Source: Anthoceros angustus
Lineage: Eukaryota; Streptophyta; Anthocerotopsida; Anthocerotales; Anthocerotaceae
Assembly: GCA_010909165.1 (NCBI GenBank)
Contig: VJWM01000117.1
Coordinates: forward strand, 1 to 64,000
Length of the DNA: 64,000 bases
Direction: 5' to 3'
The notes under the pieces were generated by a model. The model had not been told where the DNA came from. It ran no database searches and saw only the letters and a list, made by a program, of their open reading frames with translations. This document shows, piece by piece, positions 1 to 9,514 of the stretch (its first letter is position 1; each line of letters opens with the position of its first letter). The position numbers and the translations under genes are program-made.

Positions 1-890
1 CTCACATAGGTAGAATTTGCTAGAATAGAATTTCACCCAAGATGCTTGGATGTCGAACTTAAAATCAGGATACACTAAAATAAGGAGTGAGGCAAAGGCT
101 GGAGGCGCGCTGTGGAGGTCAGTGAGGACCTCCTACAAAAGGAGGGAGCTTGTGAAGTAAAATCATCGGTTCTCCCTACCTTGAGTCCTTTGCTCCTTGT
201 GAAGGAAGTTCGTGCCGCAAGCCAACGAAGGCCCGGGTAGAGAGGGAGTTTCACGGCGGAGTGCTTGGCGGAGGGCCCTCCCGCAGTGTCTCGCGAGTTG
301 CTCCCTTGTGAATGGTTGTGGTGAATTGCTTTGCTTTGAGTGTGTGGCGATGCTCAAGGAACTCGGCTTGAGGGTCAGGGAAAGACTGGAGGTTCTCGCC
401 CCGTGTAAACTACAAAGAACCGCCCAAGGAAAACTTGTTGTTTCAGACGGACCCTGACAGCTGTAAGGGCGAGTTGGAAACAATAAGCTAGAGGTGGTAT
501 TAGAGTAGGAGGTCATGGAAGGAGAGTAAGTAGGTGTGTAGGGCTAAGAAAAGCGTTGATGATGGTAGAGGAACTGAATATTGAGGAGGGACTTAGCGTA
601 GATCATAGCCGAAGGCCCAAGGCGAGCCTAAGGGAGGTGTCCCAAATCGCGCAGAACGTGCTCCAGCAGGAGCTAGCCCGGGCTGGAGGATAACATTGCG
701 GCGGATCGTGGGGTCCCGGTGCCCAGTGATTCCACGCCGAGGCATGGCCTATAGTGTCGTGTAGGCCAGAATTGGTGAATTTTCAGGCAAGTAGTGTAGC
801 CGCTGCTGAGGGAAGTAGGATGATGCCTTGCTTGTTGAGGGGCCGTTGTAAATAAATGTGTGCATGGGTTGAACCTTCAGCCACGGCCAA
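1..890. other. No gene recognised; repeat-like GC-rich DNA
   Basis: No reading frame here resembles a protein family I know, and both strands are broken by stops. The stretch leads directly into the LTR remnant that ends at 1289, so it may be more of the same LTR. An AATAAA-type signal lies near 852-857. I see no tRNA, rRNA or splice structure. Confidence 0.3.
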
Positions 891-1289
891 CCAAGATCTC
901 ATGGGACGAAACCCAACGCAAGTAGCGGCTGGGATAAGTGTGACTGGGGTGAATCTGGAAGCCGGATACGCCCACAGAGGCCCGGCAAGGCGGGAGGAGG
1001 TCGGATGGTAACCCGCGCTGCCTTTCCTAAGATAAGTGTAGTGTGAGTGGAGAGAGGAAGGACGACTAGAGGTGTGAGGGACGAGAACGACACGACGCTG
1101 AACGGGTCTTAAAGCGTTGCCACCGGCCCGTGGTGAACGCGCGGTAGTTAGGCGGAATCATGAATGTGCGACGGACGCAGTAAGACGAGAATCGCAAACG
1201 CCGCAACGAGCTCGCTATTCCCTTGGGAGCGGACTCTTCCTACAATGACACGGATTGTGCTTCTACCGGGTCCGAAGAGTCGCGTCACA
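891..1289 (+). mobile_element. LTR remnant, 3' part (family sharing the GTCGCG...CA end)
   Basis: The block ends in CGCGTCACA at 1281-1289. Its last 60 bases (CGGACTCTTCCTACAATGAC and following) recur at about 28150-28230, 30430-30503 and 53615-53688. The part with GTAGTGTGAGTGGAGAGAG near 1036 matches 53403-53421, and GACGCAGTAAGACGAGAATC near 1173 matches 53563-53582. This copy is therefore closest to the one at 53.3-53.7 kb. No primer-binding site follows it, so it looks like a solo or truncated LTR. The left border is not resolved. Confidence 0.5.
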
Positions 1290-1605
1290 ATAGCTAATAC
1301 ATGCTTAGTGGTATATAGGTCTCTTATCTTCCTTTTTATTTGGAAAGAAACCAACCTAAGAAGAGATATGAATATTTTTATGTAATATAAATAATTACTA
1401 AATACTAAAATATATTAAAATAATAGTGCATCTTTGCTTAAAATTTACATCTTTTTATTAATGGATTCCTTGCAACAAGACTTTTGTAGATATTAATCTA
1501 ATTTATTATTAAAGATAAAAAATTATACATTTTAATAACTACATTGAATATTTACTTTCCATCCTTACAAAGTTTGGTCTCTTGGATAACATCAATTTTC
1601 TGGGC
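1290..1605. other. AT-rich spacer, no gene seen
   Basis: About 300 bases of strongly AT-rich DNA with no usable reading frame, between an LTR remnant and the host-gene island. It could be ordinary intergenic DNA of the host. The base composition contrasts sharply with the GC-rich LTR on its left. Confidence 0.4.
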
Positions 1606-1611
1606 TCATAC

Positions 1612-1660
1612 GTTGGGCTCCGTTGGTTAGACAATGGGAAGGTCACAGGATCGAAACCTA
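1612..1660 (+). repeat. tRNA-like fragment (possible SINE head)
   Basis: A D-arm-like block (TGGTTAGACAATGG, 1624-1637) is followed by a T-arm-like block (GGTCACAGGATCGAAACCT, 1641-1659) with a good B-box core GATCGAAAC. The two blocks are only about 24 bases apart start to start. A real tRNA needs about 44, so the anticodon arm is missing. This fits a decayed tRNA-derived SINE or tRNA fragment, not a working tRNA. Confidence 0.25.
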
Positions 1661-2020
1661 TACAGGTTGCTCAAACTCGACATGCTGGGATTTGGGAGTC
1701 CCCGAAGTGAGAGCTGTCAGAGTGCATATGCAAGCAGCTTCAGCGGCTTCGGTGTGCCATGGCGTTTAGGCCAGGTCCCCAACCTTTCGTGGACATCCAT
1801 GGTACTGAACGTTTTTGCGGGCGCCGAAATGGGCTGGCTGCACTCAATAAAAGGTGTCTCGTATCATGTACTAGCGATTAGCGATTTTCTGGATGTGGGT
1901 GCATCAAGCTGAAATCAGGACATGGTTGCAAGCGGACAAGCAAGATTTCCCCAGTGATTCTCATGAACGAAATCGCGATCGCCACTTCATTTTCCCGTGC
2001 CCTCCCGGACTTGAGGGGAT

Positions 2021-2032
2021 CCATATAAATGT
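2021..2032 (+). promoter_or_regulatory. TATA box of the dirigent gene
   Basis: CCATATAAATG lies about 120 bases before the ATG at 2146. This predicts a start site near 2055 and a 5' leader of about 90 bases, usual for a plant gene. Confidence 0.55.
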
Positions 2033-2145
2033 GAGACCATTGCTGCGTAACCTTGTCATCCGCAGCTCGCGAATTTGCTCTTCTCACGCATTGCGCATAC
2101 ATACTCTCCTGAGTCCTGCTGACGTGAACTAGCTACAATAGTCCA

Positions 2146-2808
2146 ATGCCGGAATCCCATCTTGGCATTGCGGCAGGCAGCCGGCCGGTGATGTCCATTT
2201 TGGTGGCCATCACTCTGGGGAGCATCGGCATCATGTGGGCAGCTCCATGCAAGGCGGTGGAGGTGCACCCGCATGCCGACATCGTCATCCACTACAGCGC
2301 GCAGACGTTCCCCACCGAATCGGGCACCTTGGTTGTGCCCCCGGTGAGCTCGTATGCCACCACTCAATTCGGCGCCATCAGCGTGTTCGACACACCACTG
2401 GTTTCTCTGGACGAATACCAGGGGGGGCCTACAGCGGCCCGGCTGCAAGGTTTCGCGGTGTTCGACTCCAACAGCCGCCAGAGCGTCACGCTGTCGGCTG
2501 CCTTGGTCTTCACCAACAGCACGACCTTCCCGGCGGGAGCTCGCATCGACATCCAGGGCACGGTGGACTGGCCCAATGCTGCAGGCGAGCACCAGGAGCT
2601 CACATCCGCGGCCAGCATCGTGGGAGGAACCGGGCCCCTCCGCTTCGCCAAAGGATTTGTCTTTTTCTCCCCCGATTGCAACTCCAACGGAATTGTGCAG
2701 ATCACGATAACTTCCTACATTTTCCTGTCCGGCAATGCCTTCTATCCCTCGTTCGACAGCTTTGTGGCGCGGGACGTGTCTGCACGCGTGTGTGCAGAGA
2801 TACCCTAG
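2146..2808 (+). CDS. Dirigent-family secreted protein
   Basis: An uninterrupted 220-residue frame. The first 40 residues contain a hydrophobic stretch (from the second Met, residue 16: MSILVAITLGSIGIMWAA) that fits a secretory signal peptide. Translation could start at Met1 or Met16. The dirigent fold is recognised by ordered motifs: a DIVIHY strand (about 45-50), TQFGAISVFDTPL (about 74-86), LQGFAVFDS (about 99-107), ALVFTNSTTF (about 118-127) and the family signature IVGGTGPLRFAKGFVFF (about 158-174). Dirigent proteins are extracellular beta-barrels that steer phenoxy-radical coupling in lignan and lignin-related chemistry and occur across land plants. The length and lack of introns are typical. 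It is convergent with the gene at 3220-3978. The family call is firm; the substrate is unknown. Confidence 0.88.
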   Translation: MPESHLGIAAGSRPVMSILVAITLGSIGIMWAAPCKAVEVHPHADIVIHYSAQTFPTESGTLVVPPVSSYATTQFGAISVFDTPLVSLDEYQGGPTAARLQGFAVFDSNSRQSVTLSAALVFTNSTTFPAGARIDIQGTVDWPNAAGEHQELTSAASIVGGTGPLRFAKGFVFFSPDCNSNGIVQITITSYIFLSGNAFYPSFDSFVARDVSARVCAEIP

Positions 2809-3219
2809 ATACAGACATGTTGTGTTCACTTGAATCACGACAGGCCTGTTCGGCATACACACCAGATGGTAGGCAAGGAGTATCTGGATTCCTCAAGGCT
2901 AGGCCCAGCTCTGTTTGTTGTTGTTGAGATTTGAAGTTAAATGCACACTATACCAAGAACTCTAGATCGGTTGTTGGAAACTGTGATACTGCTCAAAAAC
3001 GAGTTGCTCATCGATCGGTTTATAAGTCCCTCTGACAGTGAGACTGTTTACAAAACGCATCGGCACTTGCAGTTGGTGGCAGGGAGGACACTGCGTAAAG
3101 ATTCATGTTGGAAAGAGGGTTCACAATTTGGCAACAATTGCCCACAAAAACGATCCAAAACACCCATCTTCAAACTAGTGCTTGATCGCAGTGATCGTCT
3201 ACACTAGGGGACAGGTTTG

Positions 3220-3978
3220 CTAAGTGCCGTCCACCGACAAGGCAGAGCCAAAGACGCGGAGATTACGAACATCCGCATCCAGCAACCCCTGGCCATCTTC
3301 ATCGGCCTTCCGACCGAACTGGTAGGTAAGAGAGCGACTGGCCTTCAAGGAGACGTCGGTAACAGAAGGGCGCACTGTGGCGGTGGCCACCCGCTTCTGG
3401 TCCAGGAACAAATTGGCGGTGCGAGTGCGTCGATTCCACTGAAAGGCGACGTCGAACCAGGCGCCGTCTGGGACCCGGCTGACGGAAGTGAGGACGACAA
3501 GGTCCTGTTCCGGGTCGGTTCCATTGGTGGGTATGTTCCGGCGCAGGATGACCGAGATAGTGCGCCCAACGTCGAGCGTGCTGATGAACTGCCACTGGCC
3601 GGAGCTCCAGTCAGCGAACAGGATCTGGGTGGAGCTGGGATAGCGTGGAATCCGCATGGAGAAGGTGAAGGTGAAGCTCATGGCGTAGAAGCGGACAGGG
3701 GGCAGGTTCAGGTAGCCCGGCTGCCGGATTTGCACGAAGCCTCCGTTGCCGCACTCGCCGGTGATGTCGTTGTTCGAGGCGAGAGCCACGTTGGGACCCA
3801 TGGGCACGGCTGGCCCCCGGTGCAGCTTGGATATGTCCGACAGGGTGCCATCGAAGGACCAATGCGCCAGCTCCGTCTGCCTGTTGAAGGTGCACTCCAC
3901 GAGCGGCATAAACTGGGTCGACGCCAGCACGCAAAGGGCCACAGTCGCAGCAAAAGCTACTACTCTTGCGGATGCCAT
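3220..3978 (-). CDS. Secreted LamG/concanavalin A-like domain protein
   Basis: A 252-residue open frame. I chose the ATG at 3978 because it sits in ACCATGGC, a good plant initiation context; the frame extends upstream only through non-ATG codons. Residues 1-30 (ASARVVAFAATVALCVLAST) are a signal peptide. The mature part looks like one jelly-roll LamG/pentraxin-type domain: it opens with ELAHWSFDGTLSD, has the core strands SFTFTFSMRIP and QILFADWSSGQWQF, the typical W.DVAFQWN..T..A.LFLD block, and closes with DADVRNLRVFGSALS. Such domains bind glycans or act as adhesion modules outside the cell, and I see no catalytic residues. It shares the island with the dirigent gene, 410 bases tail to tail. 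Its role is unknown. Confidence 0.72.
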   Translation of the reverse strand: MASARVVAFAATVALCVLASTQFMPLVECTFNRQTELAHWSFDGTLSDISKLHRGPAVPMGPNVALASNNDITGECGNGGFVQIRQPGYLNLPPVRFYAMSFTFTFSMRIPRYPSSTQILFADWSSGQWQFISTLDVGRTISVILRRNIPTNGTDPEQDLVVLTSVSRVPDGAWFDVAFQWNRRTRTANLFLDQKRVATATVRPSVTDVSLKASRSLTYQFGRKADEDGQGLLDADVRNLRVFGSALSVDGT

Positions 3979-4050
3979 GGTCAATTTCGATAGTCGACGA
4001 CTCCTGAAGCAAAGCAAATGGATGAATGCAATTTCCTTAGGCCAATGCCA

Positions 4051-4060
4051 AGCTTTTATG
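4051..4060 (-). promoter_or_regulatory. TATA-like box of the LamG-like gene
   Basis: On the minus strand ACATAAAAGCTT lies about 75 bases before the ATG at 3978. A start about 30 bases downstream gives a leader near 45 bases. Position and sequence are plausible for a plant core promoter. Confidence 0.45.
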
Positions 4061-4063
4061 TCC

Positions 4064-5868
4064 TAGACTAGCTTTTTCTCCTAGCTCACTACATTCCGAT
4101 GTGCACTGTAGTCAAAAGCTATGAAATTGACTCTTGGACATCGTCTTATCTGATCCCATGTTTCCGAGCCTCATATTCCCTGATGCCTCTAGACTTTCCT
4201 TTAGCCTCATATTCGAAGTTCAGGATCTCGAACGGTCGGAAAGCGACCTGAATGGTGATATCCAGTGGAGTAAAGCTGACTCTTAGTGTGTACACCAAAA
4301 CGCTGCCCGAGGCTGACTATGGGTAGTATGTAGGTACTTTTGTGCAGCTCGATGTAAGGTAGGCGCTGGTACCAGATAAGATCATGGCATAGCTCGTTTC
4401 TGAGAATTTACTGCCCACGAGCTTAGCTCCCCGAGCAGCCAAAATGTGGCCCTTGTGGACCACCAAAACGCAAAAACGACAGAAAAAGGACAAGATGTTT
4501 GCAACGGCGCCCGACCTCGGGTGCATCGGTCAAATTTGACTGCCGCCCGCATCTTGGGGATGGAGCTTGTTGAGTTGTGGGAAACCATAAGAATGCAGTA
4601 AGTAAGACCCACTGGAAAAAAGTGTGCACATCCGGGTCTTGGACATGCTTGCAAGTGCAGTGAACTTGCATCCTCATTGAGTAGCGCTCTATTCTACAGG
4701 TATCCCATCAACCGCCAAGGGAGGTAGCACTTTTGCAGCAACGACATTGAGCATGGAGTATTGGAGCATACAGACTGCCGCCGTTAGGAGCCCTGTCAGC
4801 CAGTAGGGCGTTAGGGCCACACACCCCTTCACGAGGAGTCGCACCTCCCTGTACAAGGCTCATTGTGCGCCAATCTTGAATTAATTGTTCTCCCTTCCAT
4901 CTTCCTCTTTTCCTACACGCCTCCTGGCCTGCATGATTTCCTATATGGTATTAAAACAGGTCCCAGGTATCCTTGTCGGAGGCCTCATCCGGCCTACACA
5001 AACGCCGCAAGACCGACTCACAAGTCAATCACAAGCAAGTGAATCACAAGCGGATGGATTGCTTGGAGCGGGGCATCCTGCCCTCACTCTAGGCCTGACC
5101 AGCGTGCTACAGCGCGTCTACCAGTAACACCCATTTTGGGCTGGCATCTGCTCCACGGCGGGTACAGATCCTCGCCCAATCCGACCCGAAGGCACTCATG
5201 GATTTATGAGCGGTGAAGCATTACTGCGGTAGTGGCGCTTCCGCACACACTTGATCCACTCCACATTGAGTCCGCCCTCTGCGCAGATTGCCCCATCTGG
5301 AGCTAAATCGGAGCTTTGCGGCTGACTTTTCTCCACGCGCTCACGCAGGATTGAAAAATTTTCAGCAATTCACAGACTCAGATACAGCGGCAACGATGCA
5401 TCACTCCAGTGCTCTCGATCCACATGGACACATGAAAAATTGCTCCCTGTCGGAGAACGATTTGGCGCACGGTGCATCAGTAGGTTGGCAGTCGACGCAC
5501 CGCGACGGAGGCTCCTCCCCCCACACTTCGCGTGGGGCCGAACGCCGCGGTGGGGTGAATCGACGCCACTATGCACATCGAACGGTGCCCATCCACTTAA
5601 ACGACGGCAGCTTCAGTAGCAATAACGGCTGGGCGAGGGTGAGTGATTGGGCGTGGGAAGCGCCGTGCACCTTGAAACGGCGCCGCGTGTAGAGTAACAC
5701 CTCTTTCATACCTCCTCTTAATTCATTAAATAGTCTCTCTCATCTTCCCATAGTTATCTTTGAAAATTATTAGTTACCTTCTAAGGCAGTTATTTTTAGA
5801 TCAAATTATCCTCTTTAGGTTCTATTATTAGTACTAGATATTATTTTAAGTGGTCTTTTCTTCTAGAA
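4064..5868. other. No gene recognised
   Basis: Frames are short, overlap on both strands and match no family I know. TGGTATTAAAACAGGT near 4946 weakly resembles a Copia primer-binding site (TGGTATCAGAGC), and the region leads to a Copia gag start at 5869. It may be the leader or LTR of a degraded Copia element, but no matching LTR pair is visible. The last 170 bases are AT-rich. Confidence 0.3.
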
Positions 5869-5976
5869 ATGGCATCTTCTGATTTCGCAAGTAAGTTAGT
5901 AAATTTTTTTGATAGTACTAATTATGCCTGGTGGAGTCGTAAAATTGAGGTTTTTCTCGTCCGAGAAGACCTATGA
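5869..5976 (+). pseudogene. Copia gag, N-terminal scrap
   Basis: ATG at 5869 opens a 35-codon frame (MASSDFASKLVNFFDSTNYA, then WWSRKIEVFLVREDL) that stops at 5974. The pattern K-L-x-N-F-x-x-x-N-Y-x-x-W-x-x-x-I-x-x-F-L-x-x-E-D-L is the usual start of Ty1/Copia gag (UBN2 type), where the next residue is normally Trp. The rest of gag is missing: the sequence runs into a 21-bp tandem array. This is a truncated element. Confidence 0.6.
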
Positions 5977-6039
5977 CAGCGTCTGGGTGGAAAGGGGTTT
6001 CTCTAGTAACCCCTTCTTGCACTTGGACTTGGGCGGACC

Positions 6040-6144
6040 CGTCGTTGGATTTTCACACTTCGTCGTTGGATTTTCACACTTCGTCGTTGGATTTTCACAC
6101 TTCGTCGTTGGATTTTCACACTTCGACATTGGATTTTCACACTT
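6040..6144. repeat. Tandem repeat, 5 x 21 bp
   Basis: Five head-to-tail copies of CGTCGTTGGATTTTCACACTT. Units 1-4 are identical; unit 5 has GACATT in place of GTCGTT. As 21 is a multiple of three, frames stay open through it on both strands and give 7-residue peptide repeats, but I see no gene around it. Confidence 0.95.
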
Positions 6145-6284
6145 GCCCATACTCCGGACAATCTCAGTCTCGGCGTAAGAGGCTACTCGGAGCACCAGCA
6201 GGCCCAACAGAGCTTTGTTCCACGTCGCACGATGACATTGGCATCTTGACAAGATGACATTGCCCCATTTTCACCGGACTTACA

Positions 6285-6545
6285 TGGAGGTGTGGAGGTT
6301 GATCTGTACCACTGGCTGTCCCATTGTGTTTTGTGGCCACCCACGCCCCCGCCGGCATACTGGATGCCCCCGCCGCCAGATACCGGATACCCCATACCGC
6401 ATACTCAAGAGTTGGACTTACATGGAGGTGTGGAGGTTGATACAACCACGTTGGTTGTCCCACAGGTTTTGGTGGCCACCACGGTCCCGCTGGCATACTC
6501 GGACGATCCTCTGTCACAAGATACTTGGGAGTCCAACTGCATACT
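6285..6545. repeat. Diverged tandem duplication, about 130 bp unit
   Basis: Two adjacent copies begin with GGACTTACATGGAGGTGTGG (6285 and 6415). Both continue with GAGGTTGAT, a GTTTT(G)TGGCCACC block and GGCATACT, and end near CATACTCA. They differ by substitutions and indels. No coding function is visible. Confidence 0.75.
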
Positions 6546-7484
6546 CAGATAGTCCCATCCACATACTGGGACAATCCTAGGGGCAGCATCCTTGGGGCAG
6601 TCCCAGTAGCCACATCCTTGGGGCACCAGTCTTAGGCCCGTGGAACACGATAATTTTTGAAGGGGGGATATCGACCCTCTCGAGACAAGACCCCTTGTCA
6701 CGAAGAACACCTTTCCTAGATAAAGATATGTGCCCTACTTTGATAATGCACACACCTTTCCGAGGTCATATCTTTGATAAAAGATGCACTTCAAGTCTAC
6801 ACCCGAGAACTGGAGCAATAGGGTGTGGGCCCGCTGCTTTTAGTAGAATGCATAGACTGCCATTTTCATATGTTTATTACAACCGAAAACTTTTACTTTC
6901 AAGTGGTGGAACACAATGAAAACAATCTTGTACTAGCGGGAGTCTTATTTCAATGGTCGGAGAACATTGCAACAAACAATCGCTAAAGGAAGAAGTGGTC
7001 ATCAAGATCGACAATAGTCATTCAAGAGTGCCCGACGACTCATCCATGCCTTGCGCCAAACCGAGTCAAGTACCACCGCCATATTCGGAGGCGGTCCATA
7101 TCCTCCGCCTCGGTTGTCGCTCCATTGCTTGCTCGCCTTCAATAGTACCATTCTTGGGCCGGTCGACGTGTCGATCGCCACACAAGATCTAGGGTCTCAC
7201 GACCTCATCCAAAAGGTCGCCACCGTGGTCTTCAACCTTCCGCACTCAATGCAACCACTTGGGCTTTAAGGCAATGCCAACGTCCTTAAAATGAACAAAG
7301 TTAGTTGCCCATGCGCCCATGCAAGCATCCTTAAAATCAACAAAATTGAGTTGTTAGGAAGATACGGTTTGAACACGCAACCTATTCATTACTACACTTA
7401 TTTCCCAAACACTTGACCAACAATCCCAAGTTGCAACTCTGAGGCGCTAAATATATATTTTCTTGAAGACAGCCTATGAGGAGG
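6546..7484. other. No gene recognised
   Basis: Unassigned DNA of average composition. Short frames occur on both strands without family features. It is flanked by tandem repeats on both sides and is probably transposon debris. Confidence 0.3.
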
Positions 7485-8035
7485 CGCTGCCGGCCGGCGC
7501 CCATGGGTGGGGCAGGTGTTAGGGGAGGCGCCGGCCGGCCCATGGGCAGGCGTGGGGCCGATGGGCAGGGGGGGCGCCGCCGGCCCATGGGCGGTGGTGC
7601 TAGGGAGGGCGCTGCCGGCGCCCATGGTGGTGTGTGCTAGGGGAGGACGCCGCGGCGCCCATGGGCGGTGTTAGGGGAGGCGCCGGCCACGCCCATGGGC
7701 GAGGGTGGGCGCCGGCGGCGCGGAGGCGCCGGCGGCCCATGGGTGGTGTGGGGAGGCGCCGGCCACGGCCCATGGGCGGGTTAGGGGAGGCGGCCGGCGC
7801 CCATGGGTGGTGTGCTAGGGGAGGACGCCACGGGCGCCCATGGGTGGTGTTAGGGGAGGGCCGGCCGGCCCATGGGGGTGGTGTTGAGGGGGGCCGCCCA
7901 TGCGGTGGTGCAGGGAGGCGCGGCCGCGCCCATGGGTGGGTGTGGGGAGGCGCCGGCCGGCGCCCATGGGCGGTGGTGTGTTAGAGGGCGCCGCCGGCGC
8001 CCATGAGCAGTGGCTGGGGAGGCGCCGGTCCCGGC
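7485..8035. repeat. GC-rich minisatellite, about 14 units of ~36 bp
   Basis: About 14 irregular units centred on GCGCCCATGGGNGG, with GAGGCGCCGGCC and GTGTTAGGGGAG between them. The CCATGGG cores recur roughly every 30-45 bases from about 7500 to 8001. Units vary in length by one to a few bases. The array is rich in CpG and in the palindromes GGCGCC and CCATGG, so it can form strong secondary structure. No gene is supported in it. Confidence 0.9.
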
Positions 8036-9510
8036 GCCTCCTTAGCACCATCCTACGGTGCATGCGGGTGAAGCTAGGGGGACAAGAAGGAACGGCAGGT
8101 ATCCTATCACCGATGGAAGGTGTGGCCCATTTGCGAAGGGTTAAAAGATTTGCGTCCATAGGATCTGAAGAGCAAGTGGTGGGAAGCCTTTTGGGTGGAC
8201 GGAAGGAGATTGCTATCATTGTGGAGAATAACATTGGGCTAGTGCTACAGCGTCCTTGGAAGTGGTTTTCACGTGCAGAAGTGGATCATACAGCATGACC
8301 ACTTCAAGTGCTTGATGAAGCTTTGCTAGATGAGGCATTATTGAGGGACCTCCACAGCGTGATATGTACTTGGGGGCATATCAAAATGCGGGAAGGCAAC
8401 TGGGGAAATGGCACGGATGAATGGGGACATAACGGAACCGAGAGGGATGTCGCGCAAAGGCCGCAATACGGACACGCATACAGCCATTCTCGGATTGGGG
8501 AGGTCATTGACGTGAAGCTAAACGCACCACGACCTCACTTTCTTATCCACGGTATCGGACCGAGCACATAGATGCGTATGAAGGAGATATGTGTGAATAC
8601 ATAGTCCGCCAGAGTGTAACCCATCCGTCCAATGCCGAGGAAAAAGGGAATAAGATCCATTACCTAAAAACATACAGGAGGTATTTGTGAATGAAACCAT
8701 CCTCAGACATGGGGTTTGTGTTGAACGACGGAAACATCTGTATGTGGACAAAAAGCGATAAGGGATAAGCTCATCGGTTTCATACAACTCGCGAGTCAAA
8801 GTGTCAAGATAGTGATGACAATGGAGGAGAAGTCGGACCAAGTGATGACGATGGATTGAACTCGGGATGAGTGAAATCGAAATCTGCTTCCCGGGTCCCG
8901 AGTTAATGTTGTAAGTCCTGTCGATGTTTCGTGTTAGGAAATACCGTCTGCGTGGCTTTTGTGGTGTCATAACAAAACCACATTTCCATCCCAAAACCGA
9001 GTTTACTGCCCTCGCCCAGAACGGCCTTCCTCACCGCTCCTACTTTGCATCATTCCCTAGGTTCGAGTTTACACCACCATTCGACACAAACATTGCCGGA
9101 TGGAAAGTAGTAACTTTACCGGTGACACCTTTTTTCGAGTCGCTTTTCCGAATGCCTTCAAAACGCTGTTTTAGGGCCCATCAAAAACCCCCTTCAGAGA
9201 TTATTTGCGGAAAACCCCCTTCGAGATTATTAACCCCCTTCAAAAATTATCGTGTTAGGGGCCTGCCTTGTTGCCGGTGGCCACTGCTTGGCTGCGTGAG
9301 TTATTGGAGGATGATTTCCACACGAACTGCTACAACCTTTCAAGCTTGTCCGCAGCGACGTGTCTCCATGAGGTTGTAGTCAATGGCGACACCAATGACC
9401 ACCTTCAGCTGGTTATTCCGCAGGTTCAACGTGCCTTGCACATGGCCCAGCCGCCATTACCTTGAGGATCCATTCTTGGGGCCCGGTGGACGCCATATCA
9501 CCTGGTTGCC
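8036..9510. other. Unassigned; expected place of gag-protease of relic 1
   Basis: This lies just upstream of the methyltransferase domain at 9515 on the same strand, where gag and protease would be expected by analogy with relic 2. Fragments such as the 87-codon frame at 8308-8571 look coding-like but are not recognisable. A small direct repeat (CCCCCTTC(A)GAGATTATT, three diverged copies) occupies about 9186-9248. Confidence 0.3.
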
Positions 9511-9514
9511 CTTG

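Noticed and set aside
1292-1304. AGCTAATACATGC matches a short stretch of 18S rRNA
   Set aside because: Only 13 bases match and the flanks are unrelated AT-rich DNA, so this is no rRNA gene.
1612-1660. tRNA gene
   Set aside because: D-arm and T-arm blocks are too close together; the anticodon arm is missing. Kept only as a low-confidence SINE or tRNA fragment.
2235-2927. Long open frames overlapping the dirigent gene on both strands
   Set aside because: They are GC-rich shadows of the real frame, have no family features, and the dirigent motifs fix frame and strand.
3217-3993. 258-codon plus-strand frame over the LamG-like gene
   Set aside because: It is the antisense shadow of the minus-strand gene, which has the signal peptide, start context and domain.
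6040-6144. CRISPR array
   Set aside because: Units are directly adjacent with no unique spacers, and the genome is eukaryotic.
7634-7984. Gly/Arg-rich protein frame in the GC minisatellite
   Set aside because: It is a translation of the tandem repeat; frame and length follow unit length, not a gene.
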